64,000 nucleotides of DNA, taken from the NCBI RefSeq assembly GCF_000828055.2, contig NZ_CP010523.2, forward strand, positions 3,658,001 to 3,722,000, given 5' to 3'. The notes beneath the pieces were generated by a model that had not been told where the DNA came from, searched no databases, and saw only the letters and a list, made by a program, of their open reading frames with translations. Below, one piece after another: positions 1 through 8,041 of this stretch; positions within the stretch are counted from its first letter, which is position 1; each line of letters opens with the position of its first letter. The stretch is from Klebsiella variicola (GTDB lineage: Bacteria > Pseudomonadota > Gammaproteobacteria > Enterobacterales > Enterobacteriaceae). Position numbers and translations under genes: made by a program.

Positions 1-450
1 GGCCTGGATGATTTCACCCGCGTTCGCGAACTGCTGGGCCTTGCCACCGGGAAAGACAACGGCTGGTATACCCTGCGCGTCGGCGAGCTGAAAGCGATGC
101 TGGCCCTGGCTGGCGGCGATCTGGAACAGGCGCTGATCTGGACCGAATGGACCATGGAATTCAATGCCTCTGTCTTCAGCCCTGAGCGCGCAAACTACTA
201 TCGCTGCCTGCAGACCCTGCTGCTGCTGAGCCAGGAAGAGGAGCGTCAGCCGCTGCAGTATCTGAACGCCTTCATCCGTATGTATGGCGCCGATGCGGTC
301 GAAGCCGCCAGCGCTGCGCTGAGCGGCGAAGCCCCGTTCTATGGCCTTCAGGCTGTCGACAGCGATCTGCAAGCCTTCCCGGCTCATCAGTCGCTGCTGA
401 AAGCGTATGAAAAGCTGCAGCGGGCGAAAGCGGCGTTCTGGGCAAAATAA
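1..450 (+). CDS. ycaO: YcaO, RimO-accessory protein (3' end only)
   Basis: This is the C-terminal ~149 residues of YcaO; the reading frame is open from base 1, so the start lies outside the window. In E. coli YcaO assists RimO in beta-methylthiolation of ribosomal protein S12, and the family shares an ATP-using fold with azoline-forming cyclodehydratases. The visible part is the helical C-terminal domain (segments such as LEQALIWTEWTMEF and LLLLSQEEERQPLQYL) and ends in AKAAFWAK. The catalytic ATP-binding core is not in view. Identification rests on recalled similarity to E. coli YcaO and on its position just upstream of focA, as in E. coli. Confidence 0.9.
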   Translation, partial: GLDDFTRVRELLGLATGKDNGWYTLRVGELKAMLALAGGDLEQALIWTEWTMEFNASVFSPERANYYRCLQTLLLLSQEEERQPLQYLNAFIRMYGADAVEAASAALSGEAPFYGLQAVDSDLQAFPAHQSLLKAYEKLQRAKAAFWAK

Positions 451-479
451 GCCCCCATTACGCCAACATGCTTGCCAAC

Positions 480-508
480 AACGGAGCCCGATGCGGCTCC
501 GTTATTTT
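480..508 (+). terminator. Rho-independent terminator after ycaO
   Basis: The arms AACGGAGCC and GGCTCCGTT enclose a short loop and are followed by ATTTTAA. It lies 30 bases past the ycaO stop and insulates it from the focA control region. Confidence 0.8.
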
Positions 509-545
509 AACCTGGCGAGGGAGCCACTATAGTTTGTAGTTGTAA

Positions 546-624
546 AGTTAATTAATAGTAAATATCGCACTTATATCATTTACCAATTGTTAATTTAAAA
601 TAAAATACTCCATTTTAATTAACT
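546..624. promoter_or_regulatory. ArcA-box cluster upstream of focA
   Basis: AGTTAATTAA at 546-555 (plus) and at 615-624 (minus) match the core ArcA consensus [A/T]GTTAATTA[A/T] exactly. TGTTAATTTA at 588-597 matches 9 of 10 positions. The cluster sits about 190-265 bases upstream of the predicted start of transcription, as expected for ArcA activation of pfl in E. coli. AT-richness makes chance matches more likely, so binding is inferred. Confidence 0.6.
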
Positions 625-693
625 CAAATACTGGGGCAAAAACGAAAAAATTCAACATAACTTATAAATTTTAAAATTTATTTTCCACAAAAA

Positions 694-706
694 AATCAAA
701 TAGTTA
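694..706 (+). promoter_or_regulatory. IHF consensus match
   Basis: AATCAAATAGTTA fits WATCAANNNNTTR exactly. It lies between the ArcA boxes and the FNR site, where a bend would bring them together. IHF is known to act at the E. coli pfl promoters; binding here is inferred. Confidence 0.5.
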
Positions 707-760
707 AGCATCAAACAAGCAAAAACCCCACACTAAAAAGGCATATAGTTCCGGTGAGAT

Positions 761-802
761 ATGATCTATATCAATTTCCCTTCTATAATGCTTTGTTAGT
801 AT
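761..802 (+). promoter_or_regulatory. Class II FNR promoter of focA
   Basis: ATGATCTATATCAA (761-774) matches the FNR consensus TTGATNNNNATCAA at 9 of 10 positions. A -10 hexamer TAGTAT at 797-802 predicts a start near 809. This puts the FNR centre (767.5) at -41.5, the class II position. The alternative TATAAT at 784-789 would put FNR at about -28, which is not an activating position. Confidence 0.7.
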
Positions 803-835
803 CTCACCGCCAACTTATATAAAGAGAGAGTTAGT

Positions 836-1693
836 GTGAAAGCTGACAACCCTTTTGATCTTTTGCTCCCTGCCGCGATGGCGAAAGTCGCCGAAGAAGC
901 AGGTGTCTATAAAGCAACGAAGCATCCGATGAAGACCTTTTATCTGGCGATCACCGCTGGCGTTTTCATCTCCATCGCTTTCGTATTCTATATCACCGCG
1001 ACCACCGGCACTGCCGCGATGCCTTTTGGGATTGCCAAGCTTATCGGTGGGGTCTGTTTTTCCCTGGGTCTGATTCTGTGCGTTATCTGCGGCGCTGACC
1101 TCTTTACCTCTACTGTGCTGATCGTGGTGGCGAAAGCCAGCGGTCGAATCACCTGGGGGCAACTGGCAAAAAACTGGCTCAACGTCTATTTTGGTAACCT
1201 GGTGGGCGCACTGCTGTTTGTGCTGCTGATGTGGTTATCAGGCGAATATATGACTGCCAACGGCGGTTGGGGGCTAAACGTCCTGCAGACCGCTGACCAC
1301 AAATTGCACCATACTTTTGTGGAGGCCGTGAGCTTGGGTATCCTCGCTAACCTGATGGTTTGTCTCGCCGTATGGATGAGCTATTCCGGTCGTAGCCTGA
1401 TGGATAAAGCGATGATCATGGTCCTGCCGGTAGCGATGTTTGTTGCCAGCGGCTTTGAGCACAGCATCGCCAACATGTTTATGATCCCGATGGGTATCGT
1501 AATCCGCAATTTTGCGAGCCCGGAATTCTGGACCGCTATCGGTTCAACTCCGGAAAGTTTCTCACACTTGACCGTTATGAACTTCATCACTGATAACCTG
1601 ATTCCGGTGACTATCGGGAACATTATCGGCGGAGGTTTGCTGGTCGGGTTGACATACTGGGTCATTTACCTGCGTGGCAACGACCATCACTAA
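836..1693 (+). CDS. focA: Formate channel FocA
   Basis: FocA is a pentameric inner-membrane channel of the FNT family that passes formate out of and back into fermenting cells. The protein has 285 residues and about six membrane segments. Thr91 and His209, the gating and proton-relay residues in E. coli FocA, are both present at the same numbers (GADLFTSTV and SGFEHSIANM). I chose the GTG at 836 because the protein then begins MKADNPFDLL as in E. coli; AGAGAGAG lies upstream. pflB follows 51 bases later, so the two form the usual focA-pflB operon under FNR and ArcA control. Confidence 0.97.
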   Translation: MKADNPFDLLLPAAMAKVAEEAGVYKATKHPMKTFYLAITAGVFISIAFVFYITATTGTAAMPFGIAKLIGGVCFSLGLILCVICGADLFTSTVLIVVAKASGRITWGQLAKNWLNVYFGNLVGALLFVLLMWLSGEYMTANGGWGLNVLQTADHKLHHTFVEAVSLGILANLMVCLAVWMSYSGRSLMDKAMIMVLPVAMFVASGFEHSIANMFMIPMGIVIRNFASPEFWTAIGSTPESFSHLTVMNFITDNLIPVTIGNIIGGGLLVGLTYWVIYLRGNDHH

Positions 1694-1744
1694 GGGTTGT
1701 TTCAGGCAGTAAATAAAAAATCCACTTAAGAAGGTAGGTGTTAC

Positions 1745-4027
1745 ATGTCCGAGCTTAATGAAAAGTTAGCCACAGCCTGGGAAGGTTTTGCGAAAGGTGA
1801 CTGGCAGAATGAAGTCAACGTCCGTGACTTTATTCAGAAAAACTACACCCCATATGAAGGCGACGAATCCTTCCTGGCTGGCGCAACTGAAGCGACCACC
1901 AAGCTGTGGGACACCGTAATGGAAGGTGTAAAACAGGAAAACCGCACTCACGCGCCTGTTGATTTTGACACTGCCCTGGCTTCCACCATCACCTCTCACG
2001 ACGCTGGCTATATCGAGAAAGGTCTGGAAAAAATCGTTGGTCTGCAGACCGAAGCGCCGCTGAAACGTGCGATCATCCCGTTCGGTGGTATTAAAATGGT
2101 TGAAGGTTCCTGCAAAGCGTACAATCGCGAGCTGGATCCGATGCTGAAAAAAATCTTTACCGAGTATCGTAAAACCCACAACCAGGGCGTATTTGATGTT
2201 TACACCAAAGACATCCTGAACTGCCGTAAATCCGGCGTGCTGACCGGTCTGCCGGATGCTTACGGCCGCGGTCGTATCATCGGTGACTACCGTCGCGTTG
2301 CGCTGTACGGTATCGACTTCCTGATGAAAGACAAATACGCTCAGTTCCAGTCTCTGCAAGAAAAACTGGAAAGCGGCGAAGATCTGGAAGCGACCATCCG
2401 TCTGCGTGAAGAGATCTCTGAACAACACCGTGCACTGGGTCAGATCAAAGAGATGGCGGCTAAATATGGCTACGACATCTCCGGTCCGGCAACGACTGCT
2501 CAGGAAGCTATCCAGTGGACCTACTTCGGTTACCTGGCTGCCGTGAAATCTCAGAACGGCGCAGCAATGTCCTTCGGTCGTACCTCCAGCTTCCTGGATA
2601 TCTACATCGAACGTGACCTGCAGGCCGGTAAAATCACCGAGCAAGACGCGCAGGAAATGGTTGACCACCTGGTCATGAAACTGCGTATGGTTCGCTTCCT
2701 GCGTACCCCGGAATATGATGAACTGTTCTCCGGCGACCCGATTTGGGCAACAGAATCCATCGGCGGTATGGGTGTTGACGGCCGTACTCTGGTCACCAAA
2801 AACAGCTTCCGCTTCCTGAACACCCTGTACACCATGGGGCCGTCTCCGGAGCCGAACATTACTATCCTGTGGTCTGAAAAACTGCCACTGAGCTTCAAGA
2901 AATTCGCGGCTAAAGTGTCCATCGATACCTCTTCTCTGCAGTATGAGAACGATGACCTGATGCGTCCGGACTTCAACAACGACGACTACGCTATCGCATG
3001 CTGCGTAAGCCCGATGGTTGTTGGTAAGCAAATGCAGTTCTTCGGTGCTCGTGCTAACCTCGCGAAAACCATGCTGTACGCTATCAACGGCGGCGTGGAT
3101 GAAAAACTGAAAATGCAGGTAGGTCCGAAATCTGAACCGATCAAAGGCGACGTCCTGAACTTCGACGAAGTCATGGATCGCATGGATCACTTCATGGACT
3201 GGCTGGCGAAACAGTATGTCACCGCGCTGAACATCATCCACTACATGCACGACAAGTACAGCTACGAAGCCTCTCTGATGGCGCTGCACGACCGTGACGT
3301 TATCCGCACCATGGCGTGTGGTATCGCTGGTCTGTCCGTTGCTGCTGACTCCCTGTCTGCTATCAAATATGCGAAAGTTAAACCGATTCGTGACGAAGAC
3401 GGTCTGGCTATCGACTTCGAAATCGAAGGCGAATACCCGCAGTTTGGTAACAACGATGCTCGCGTCGACGACATGGCCGTTGACCTGGTTGAACGTTTCA
3501 TGAAGAAAATTCAGAAACTGCACACCTACCGCAACGCTATCCCGACTCAGTCTGTTCTGACCATCACCTCTAACGTGGTATATGGTAAGAAAACCGGTAA
3601 CACCCCAGACGGTCGTCGCGCTGGCGCGCCGTTCGGACCAGGTGCTAACCCGATGCACGGTCGTGACCAGAAAGGTGCTGTTGCCTCACTGACTTCCGTT
3701 GCTAAACTGCCGTTTGCTTACGCGAAAGATGGTATCTCTTACACCTTCTCTATCGTGCCGAACGCGCTGGGTAAAGATGACGAAGTTCGTAAGACCAACC
3801 TGGCCGGTCTGATGGATGGTTACTTCCACCACGAAGCGTCCATCGAAGGTGGCCAGCACCTGAACGTGAACGTCATGAACCGCGAAATGCTGCTCGACGC
3901 GATGGAAAACCCGGAAAAATATCCGCAGCTGACCATCCGCGTATCTGGCTACGCCGTACGTTTTAACTCCCTGACCAAAGAACAGCAGCAGGACGTTATT
4001 ACCCGTACCTTCACTCAGACCATGTAA
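1745..4027 (+). CDS. pflB: Pyruvate formate-lyase PflB
   Basis: PflB is the glycyl-radical enzyme that converts pyruvate and CoA to acetyl-CoA and formate in anaerobic cytosol. Its length is 760 residues, as in E. coli. The adjacent active-site cysteines are at residues 419-420 (IACCVSPM) and the radical glycine is at residue 735 (VSGYAVRF). The N-terminal PFL domain fills most of the protein and the last ~120 residues form the glycine-radical domain. The ATG is preceded by AAGAAGGTAGG. It is co-transcribed with focA, and its activating enzyme pflA lies just downstream. Codon use is strongly biased, as expected for a highly expressed protein, which leaves long open frames on the opposite strand. 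Confidence 0.98.
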   Translation: MSELNEKLATAWEGFAKGDWQNEVNVRDFIQKNYTPYEGDESFLAGATEATTKLWDTVMEGVKQENRTHAPVDFDTALASTITSHDAGYIEKGLEKIVGLQTEAPLKRAIIPFGGIKMVEGSCKAYNRELDPMLKKIFTEYRKTHNQGVFDVYTKDILNCRKSGVLTGLPDAYGRGRIIGDYRRVALYGIDFLMKDKYAQFQSLQEKLESGEDLEATIRLREEISEQHRALGQIKEMAAKYGYDISGPATTAQEAIQWTYFGYLAAVKSQNGAAMSFGRTSSFLDIYIERDLQAGKITEQDAQEMVDHLVMKLRMVRFLRTPEYDELFSGDPIWATESIGGMGVDGRTLVTKNSFRFLNTLYTMGPSPEPNITILWSEKLPLSFKKFAAKVSIDTSSLQYENDDLMRPDFNNDDYAIACCVSPMVVGKQMQFFGARANLAKTMLYAINGGVDEKLKMQVGPKSEPIKGDVLNFDEVMDRMDHFMDWLAKQYVTALNIIHYMHDKYSYEASLMALHDRDVIRTMACGIAGLSVAADSLSAIKYAKVKPIRDEDGLAIDFEIEGEYPQFGNNDARVDDMAVDLVERFMKKIQKLHTYRNAIPTQSVLTITSNVVYGKKTGNTPDGRRAGAPFGPGANPMHGRDQKGAVASLTSVAKLPFAYAKDGISYTFSIVPNALGKDDEVRKTNLAGLMDGYFHHEASIEGGQHLNVNVMNREMLLDAMENPEKYPQLTIRVSGYAVRFNSLTKEQQQDVITRTFTQTM

Positions 4028-4057
4028 TTCCCAGTCTGACTGAAAAAGCGTACAATA

Positions 4058-4085
4058 AAGGCCCCACATCAGTGGGGCCTTTTTA
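4058..4085 (+). terminator. Terminator between pflB and pflA
   Basis: AAAGGCCCCAC pairs with GTGGGGCCTTT around a four-base loop and is followed by a T run. It probably ends most focA-pflB transcripts, so pflA needs its own promoter or read-through. Confidence 0.85.
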
Positions 4086-4119
4086 ACAAGTGATCCCCGC
4101 CCCAGCCTGCTTTGCCAGT

Positions 4120-4135
4120 TATCTATACTTTGGGT
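4120..4135 (+). promoter_or_regulatory. Candidate pflA promoter -10
   Basis: TATCTATACTTTG carries CTATACTT, which matches the sigma-S type -10 consensus. No good -35 lies 17 bases upstream, which is common for sigma-S promoters. It is placed between the pflB terminator and pflA, giving a leader of about 85 bases. Inferred from sequence only. Confidence 0.45.
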
Positions 4136-4218
4136 ACCTGTCAAAACAGACTCGACGCAGCCGCTGAGCTGTGCACCAACACGGCCCCGGATGGGCCACA
4201 TCTGGAGAAAACACCGCA

Positions 4219-4959
4219 ATGTCAGTTATTGGTCGCATTCACTCCTTTGAATCCTGTGGCACCGTTGATGGCCCGGGCATCCGCTTTATTACCTTTTTCC
4301 AGGGCTGCCTGATGCGCTGCCTGTACTGCCATAACCGTGACACCTGGGATACCCACGGCGGCAAAGAAATCACCGTTGAAGAGTTAATGAAAGAGGTAGT
4401 GACCTATCGTCACTTTATGAATGCCTCCGGCGGCGGCGTCACGGCATCAGGCGGCGAAGCGATCCTGCAGGCGGAGTTTGTTCGCGACTGGTTCCGCGCC
4501 TGTAAAAAGGAAGGTATTCATACCTGTCTCGATACCAACGGCTTTGTCCGTCGCTACGATCCGGTTATCGACGAACTGCTGGAGGTGACTGACCTGGTCA
4601 TGCTGGATCTTAAGCAGATGAACGATGAGATCCACCAGAACCTGGTCGGCGTTTCCAACCACCGCACCCTCGAGTTTGCCCAGTATCTGGCGAAAAAGAA
4701 TATCAATGTCTGGATCCGCTACGTCGTGGTTCCGGGCTGGTCAGACGATGATGACTCCGCGCACCGCCTGGGCGAATTTACCCGCGATATGGGCAACGTC
4801 GAGAAAATTGAACTGCTGCCCTACCATGAGCTGGGCAAACACAAATGGGTAGCGATGGGCGAAGAGTACAAGCTGGACGGCGTTCATCCGCCGAAAAAAG
4901 AGACCATGGAGCGGGTGAAAGGCATTCTTGAGCAGTATGGTCACAAGGTGATGTACTAA
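4219..4959 (+). CDS. pflA: PFL-activating enzyme PflA (radical SAM)
   Basis: PflA uses a [4Fe-4S] cluster and S-adenosylmethionine to place the glycyl radical on PflB. The CxxxCxxC radical-SAM motif is at residues 30, 34 and 37 (CLMRCLYC). The protein has 246 residues, the usual length. The ATG at 4219 gives the standard N terminus [10 protein letters not shown]; an upstream in-frame ATG at 4171 would add 16 residues with no family support. It follows pflB by 191 bases with a terminator and a possible promoter between. Confidence 0.97.
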   Translation: MSVIGRIHSFESCGTVDGPGIRFITFFQGCLMRCLYCHNRDTWDTHGGKEITVEELMKEVVTYRHFMNASGGGVTASGGEAILQAEFVRDWFRACKKEGIHTCLDTNGFVRRYDPVIDELLEVTDLVMLDLKQMNDEIHQNLVGVSNHRTLEFAQYLAKKNINVWIRYVVVPGWSDDDDSAHRLGEFTRDMGNVEKIELLPYHELGKHKWVAMGEEYKLDGVHPPKKETMERVKGILEQYGHKVMY

Positions 4960-5093
4960 GAGCCTCATCAGGGTCGGTGGTGCGCTTACGCCGGCCCGAA
5001 GCGACACTGGAAATCATTCCAGCCCCGCCGTTGATCCTCATGAAAAGCGCAATGCCGTCTCTCTGCAGTGGAAAACATGCGATAGAAACAGAT

Positions 5094-5117
5094 GACGTGC
5101 AGCCTTCGCTGCACGTC
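5094..5117 (-). terminator. Hairpin downstream of ycaD
   Basis: GACGTGCAG and CTGCACGTC form a perfect nine-base-pair stem eight bases past the ycaD stop. The T run on the minus strand is weak, so termination efficiency is uncertain. Confidence 0.55.
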
Positions 5118-5124
5118 AGAATGG

Positions 5125-6273
5125 TTATGCGTGCGCCACCGGCGTCGGATGATGCCCGGCTTTACGCAGCAGGGTCAGCAGATAGATAAACGACACGCTG
5201 GCGATCATGATAAACAGCAGATTGTCTGAGAAATTCTGCATCAGCATTGCTGTCAGGGTCGGGCCCAGCAGACTGCCGATGGTATAACTCATCAGCAGCG
5301 CCTGATTCATCGCCACCAGTTGGTGATGTTCGACTTTTTCGCAGGCCCAGGCCATCGCCACCGGATACAGCGTGAAACCGGATGCCCCAAGCACAAACAG
5401 CGCCGGGGCCATTGCCGCCTGACTCAGCATCGCCATACAGCCCAGAATGACCACAAAGACCTGCACCCGCAGCACCAGCAGACGGCCATAGCGGTCAGCC
5501 AGGCGCCCTACCGGCCACTGGCCGAGGATCCCCGCGCTCACCATCACCGCCATCCAGAAGCCAATGCCGGCGTCGCTCACACCCTGATGGTTCAGCCACA
5601 GCGGCATCAGGCCATACAGAGAACCGAGGACAATCCCCGAGATAATACAGCCATTGACCCCGTGGCGCGCCTGGCGCAGCTTCAGCATTGGCCAGATACG
5701 TACCGTTTCGTGCGGCTCTTCAGCCTGTCCCATAATACGGGTGAACAGCAGCGGCAGGATCGCCGCCAGCGCCAGGCCAGTCACCCACGGCAGGACGCTC
5801 ATTAAATCGGTAGGTAACTTACTGACCATCAGCTGGCCCAGTACGGTACCGACATAATAGACCATCATGTACGCCGCCAGCAGACGGCCGCGGCTGCGGG
5901 AAGTCCCGCTGCAGACCAGCGCGCTTTCCACCACCACCCAAATCATCGCGCAGCCTACGCCAGCGATAAACCGCCAGCTCAGCCACGTCCAGAAGCCAAC
6001 GGTGATCCCCAGCCCTACGCAGCCGACGGCGAAAATTAACGACGCGAGATAATAGCTGCGGTTAAACCCAAGGCGCTTAATCACCCAACCAGCCAGCAAC
6101 GTACCGGCCAGGTTGCCGGTAAAATAGGATGACCCCACCATGCCGACCTGCCAGGTTGGCATATTTTCATGGGCGAGCCAGAGCGGGACGAGCGTATTCA
6201 GCACCGCTATCGCCAGGGTCAATAAAAGCAGGCCACAGAGCAGCATTTGCACTGGCCGGGTGTAGATGGTCAT
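5125..6273 (-). CDS. ycaD: YcaD, major facilitator superfamily transporter
   Basis: YcaD is an inner-membrane MFS protein of 382 residues with about twelve predicted hydrophobic segments. A loop near residues 242-258 ([16 protein letters not shown]) carries the family signature GxLaDrxGrk. The substrate is unknown; E. coli YcaD is an uncharacterised MFS transporter of the same length. In E. coli K-12 ycaM and ycaC lie between ycaD and dmsC. Here only 275 bases without a gene separate them, so ycaD stands alone between pflA (convergent) and dmsC (upstream on the same strand). Confidence 0.9.
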   Translation of the reverse strand: MTIYTRPVQMLLCGLLLLTLAIAVLNTLVPLWLAHENMPTWQVGMVGSSYFTGNLAGTLLAGWVIKRLGFNRSYYLASLIFAVGCVGLGITVGFWTWLSWRFIAGVGCAMIWVVVESALVCSGTSRSRGRLLAAYMMVYYVGTVLGQLMVSKLPTDLMSVLPWVTGLALAAILPLLFTRIMGQAEEPHETVRIWPMLKLRQARHGVNGCIISGIVLGSLYGLMPLWLNHQGVSDAGIGFWMAVMVSAGILGQWPVGRLADRYGRLLVLRVQVFVVILGCMAMLSQAAMAPALFVLGASGFTLYPVAMAWACEKVEHHQLVAMNQALLMSYTIGSLLGPTLTAMLMQNFSDNLLFIMIASVSFIYLLTLLRKAGHHPTPVAHA

Positions 6274-6510
6274 GGGTAAAAAACCGTGAGGAATGTTCAG
6301 ATCGCGAGCGCATCATGCCACCGCTAAAAACATTGTCAATCCACCTGAAATCAGGCGTGATGCGGTTTTGCAGGCTACGATAGAAGTTTTTTATCCACAG
6401 AATGGGTAAAGGTGAGGCAACAGATAATACACTGTTGTTTTTCTTAATTTATTAATAAATGTCGACGTTGATTTCAGTTGAAAAATTTCATCTATCGACA
6501 GCACGTTTTC

Positions 6511-6540
6511 ATCATGCCGGCGTATGACCGCCGGCATGAT
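6511..6540. terminator. Strong inverted repeat after dmsC
   Basis: The eleven-base arms ATCATGCCGGC and GCCGGCATGAT enclose an eight-base loop, nine bases past the dmsC stop. It lacks a T run on either strand, so it may be a factor-dependent end or an mRNA-stabilising stem for dmsABC. Confidence 0.6.
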
Positions 6541-6548
6541 GACGCCGA

Positions 6549-7412
6549 TTAACTGGCGATAGCCATCCCCACGGTCATATGCAGACCATAGAATACGCCG
6601 CGGCCAATCATCTCTCCCGCCAGCACCAGAACAAACGCCAGGCTAAGCAGCGAGACCGCCGGCTTGCGGCCGCGGATCTGCGGCACGCACCAGCAGGCCA
6701 GGGCCAGCGCCAGCAGCACCATACGCCAGGCCATAAGCAACCCGTAATCCGGCACCAGAGCGGAGGCCTGCTGGATTGAACTGTGAATAGTAGCGAGTTC
6801 ACTCCCCTGCATCAGGACCACGACAATACTCGCCAGCAGCGCCAACAAAGTGACCACCGGCAGCAAGCGCAGCGCCCAGCCGTCAACGCCTGCCACGCGC
6901 AGCAGCAGGTAGCCCAGCAGCGGACCGCCGATAAACAGCGTCAGGAAGAAGCTCAGCGGCGTCCAGACGGTGTACCAGGTCGGCACCGTGTCGATGGTGT
7001 TGTATACCCGCACCATCATCCAGACGAAGATCACACCCAGCACCATGGTGACTATCAGCCACAGGCTACGCAGGCCGGCAGGCAGTTTTTTACACACGGC
7101 CAGTAGCCAGCCAATCCCGCCGACGGCGAAGAAGATCGCCCCGCTGGCTATCTCATTACTCAGCGACGAGGCTCCCACGCGATTCAGCGAGTTAAAGGCC
7201 CGTAGCGGCGAACCGAGGTGCATTGTCGAGGCGATAAACCCGATCCCCATCAATACCCACAGGCCAAACATACTCCCCACCACGCGCTGCTCCTGCTCGC
7301 GAGAAAGATTGCCCGTCATCAGCGCCAGGGCCATGACGATAAACCCGCCCGCGACGCACTGGCCGAAGACAGTAAAGATCATCAGCGGCCATTCATGCCA
7401 TCCGTTTCCCAT
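6549..7412 (-). CDS. dmsC: DMSO reductase membrane anchor DmsC
   Basis: DmsC anchors DmsAB to the membrane and binds menaquinol, passing electrons to DmsB. It has 287 residues and about eight membrane helices, as in E. coli. The ATG at 7412 has GGAGG close upstream and yields MGNGWHEWPL, like the family. The open frame extends 19 codons further, but that part overlaps dmsB. The dmsB stop codon ends just before this start, so the two are translationally close. Confidence 0.95.
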   Translation of the reverse strand: MGNGWHEWPLMIFTVFGQCVAGGFIVMALALMTGNLSREQEQRVVGSMFGLWVLMGIGFIASTMHLGSPLRAFNSLNRVGASSLSNEIASGAIFFAVGGIGWLLAVCKKLPAGLRSLWLIVTMVLGVIFVWMMVRVYNTIDTVPTWYTVWTPLSFFLTLFIGGPLLGYLLLRVAGVDGWALRLLPVVTLLALLASIVVVLMQGSELATIHSSIQQASALVPDYGLLMAWRMVLLALALACWCVPQIRGRKPAVSLLSLAFVLVLAGEMIGRGVFYGLHMTVGMAIAS

Positions 7413-7413
7413 C

Positions 7414-8031
7414 TCACACCTCCTTCGGATTCGCCAGGTAACCGGTGGTATCGCCACACGGCCGGGCATTGGCGTTAGGTTTAATAACGATACTCGGCCT
7501 GGTAAAGTGCGCCGACGGCAGCGGGGCTACCGCGGCCAGCTGGCCATGCTTAGCGCGCAGCTCGGCAATCGGCCCGAAATCAAGCGCCCGCAGCGGGCAG
7601 GACTCGACGCAGATCGGCTTTTTCCCCTCGGCGACGCGCTCATGGCAACCGTCGCACTTGGTCATGTGGCCCTTGTCGGCGTTGTACTGCGGGGCGCCGT
7701 ACGGGCAGGCCATATGGCAGTAACGGCAGCCAATGCACACCTCTTCGTTGACCACGACAAAACCATCTTCACGCTTGTGCATTGCCCCGCTCGGACAGAC
7801 CTTGGTGCAGGCCGGATCTTCGCAGTGGTTACAGGCGATGGAGAGGTAATAAGCAAAAACGTTCTGATTCCAGACACCGTTATCCTCCTGCCAGTCGCCA
7901 CCGGCATACTCATAGATGCGGCGGAAGCTGACCTCCGGGGTCAGGTTCTTGTAATCCTTACAGGCCAGTTCGCAGGTCTTGCAACCGGTGCAACGGGCGG
8001 AATCAATAAAAAATCCATACTGAGTTGTCAT
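7414..8031 (-). CDS. dmsB: DMSO reductase iron-sulfur subunit DmsB
   Basis: DmsB is a ferredoxin-like subunit with four [4Fe-4S] clusters that conducts electrons from DmsC to the molybdenum centre in DmsA. Four cysteine groups are visible: CTGCKTCELAC, CNHCEDPACTKVC, CIGCRYCHMAC, and CDGCHERV with a later CVESC. Length is 205 residues, standard for the family. It lies ten bases after dmsA and one base before dmsC in the dmsABC operon. Confidence 0.97.
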   Translation of the reverse strand: MTTQYGFFIDSARCTGCKTCELACKDYKNLTPEVSFRRIYEYAGGDWQEDNGVWNQNVFAYYLSIACNHCEDPACTKVCPSGAMHKREDGFVVVNEEVCIGCRYCHMACPYGAPQYNADKGHMTKCDGCHERVAEGKKPICVESCPLRALDFGPIAELRAKHGQLAAVAPLPSAHFTRPSIVIKPNANARPCGDTTGYLANPKEV

Positions 8032-8041
8032 CGGTTACTCC

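Larger units (their letters stand above)
451..835 (+). promoter_or_regulatory. focA-pflB control region (385 bp, very AT-rich)
   Basis: This gene-free stretch falls to very low G+C between about 530 and 720, in contrast to its surroundings. It holds ArcA-box sequences (546-555, 588-597, 615-624), an IHF consensus match (694-706), an FNR site (761-774) and a -10 TAGTAT (797-802). In E. coli the focA-pfl operon is driven by several promoters under FNR, ArcA and IHF. The layout here matches that scheme, but transcription starts were not mapped. Confidence 0.8.

Noticed and set aside
1766-3658. A 630-residue open frame antisense to pflB
   Set aside because: Biased codon use in highly expressed pflB suppresses stops on the other strand. 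The translation is low-complexity, lacks any family motif and has no ribosome site.
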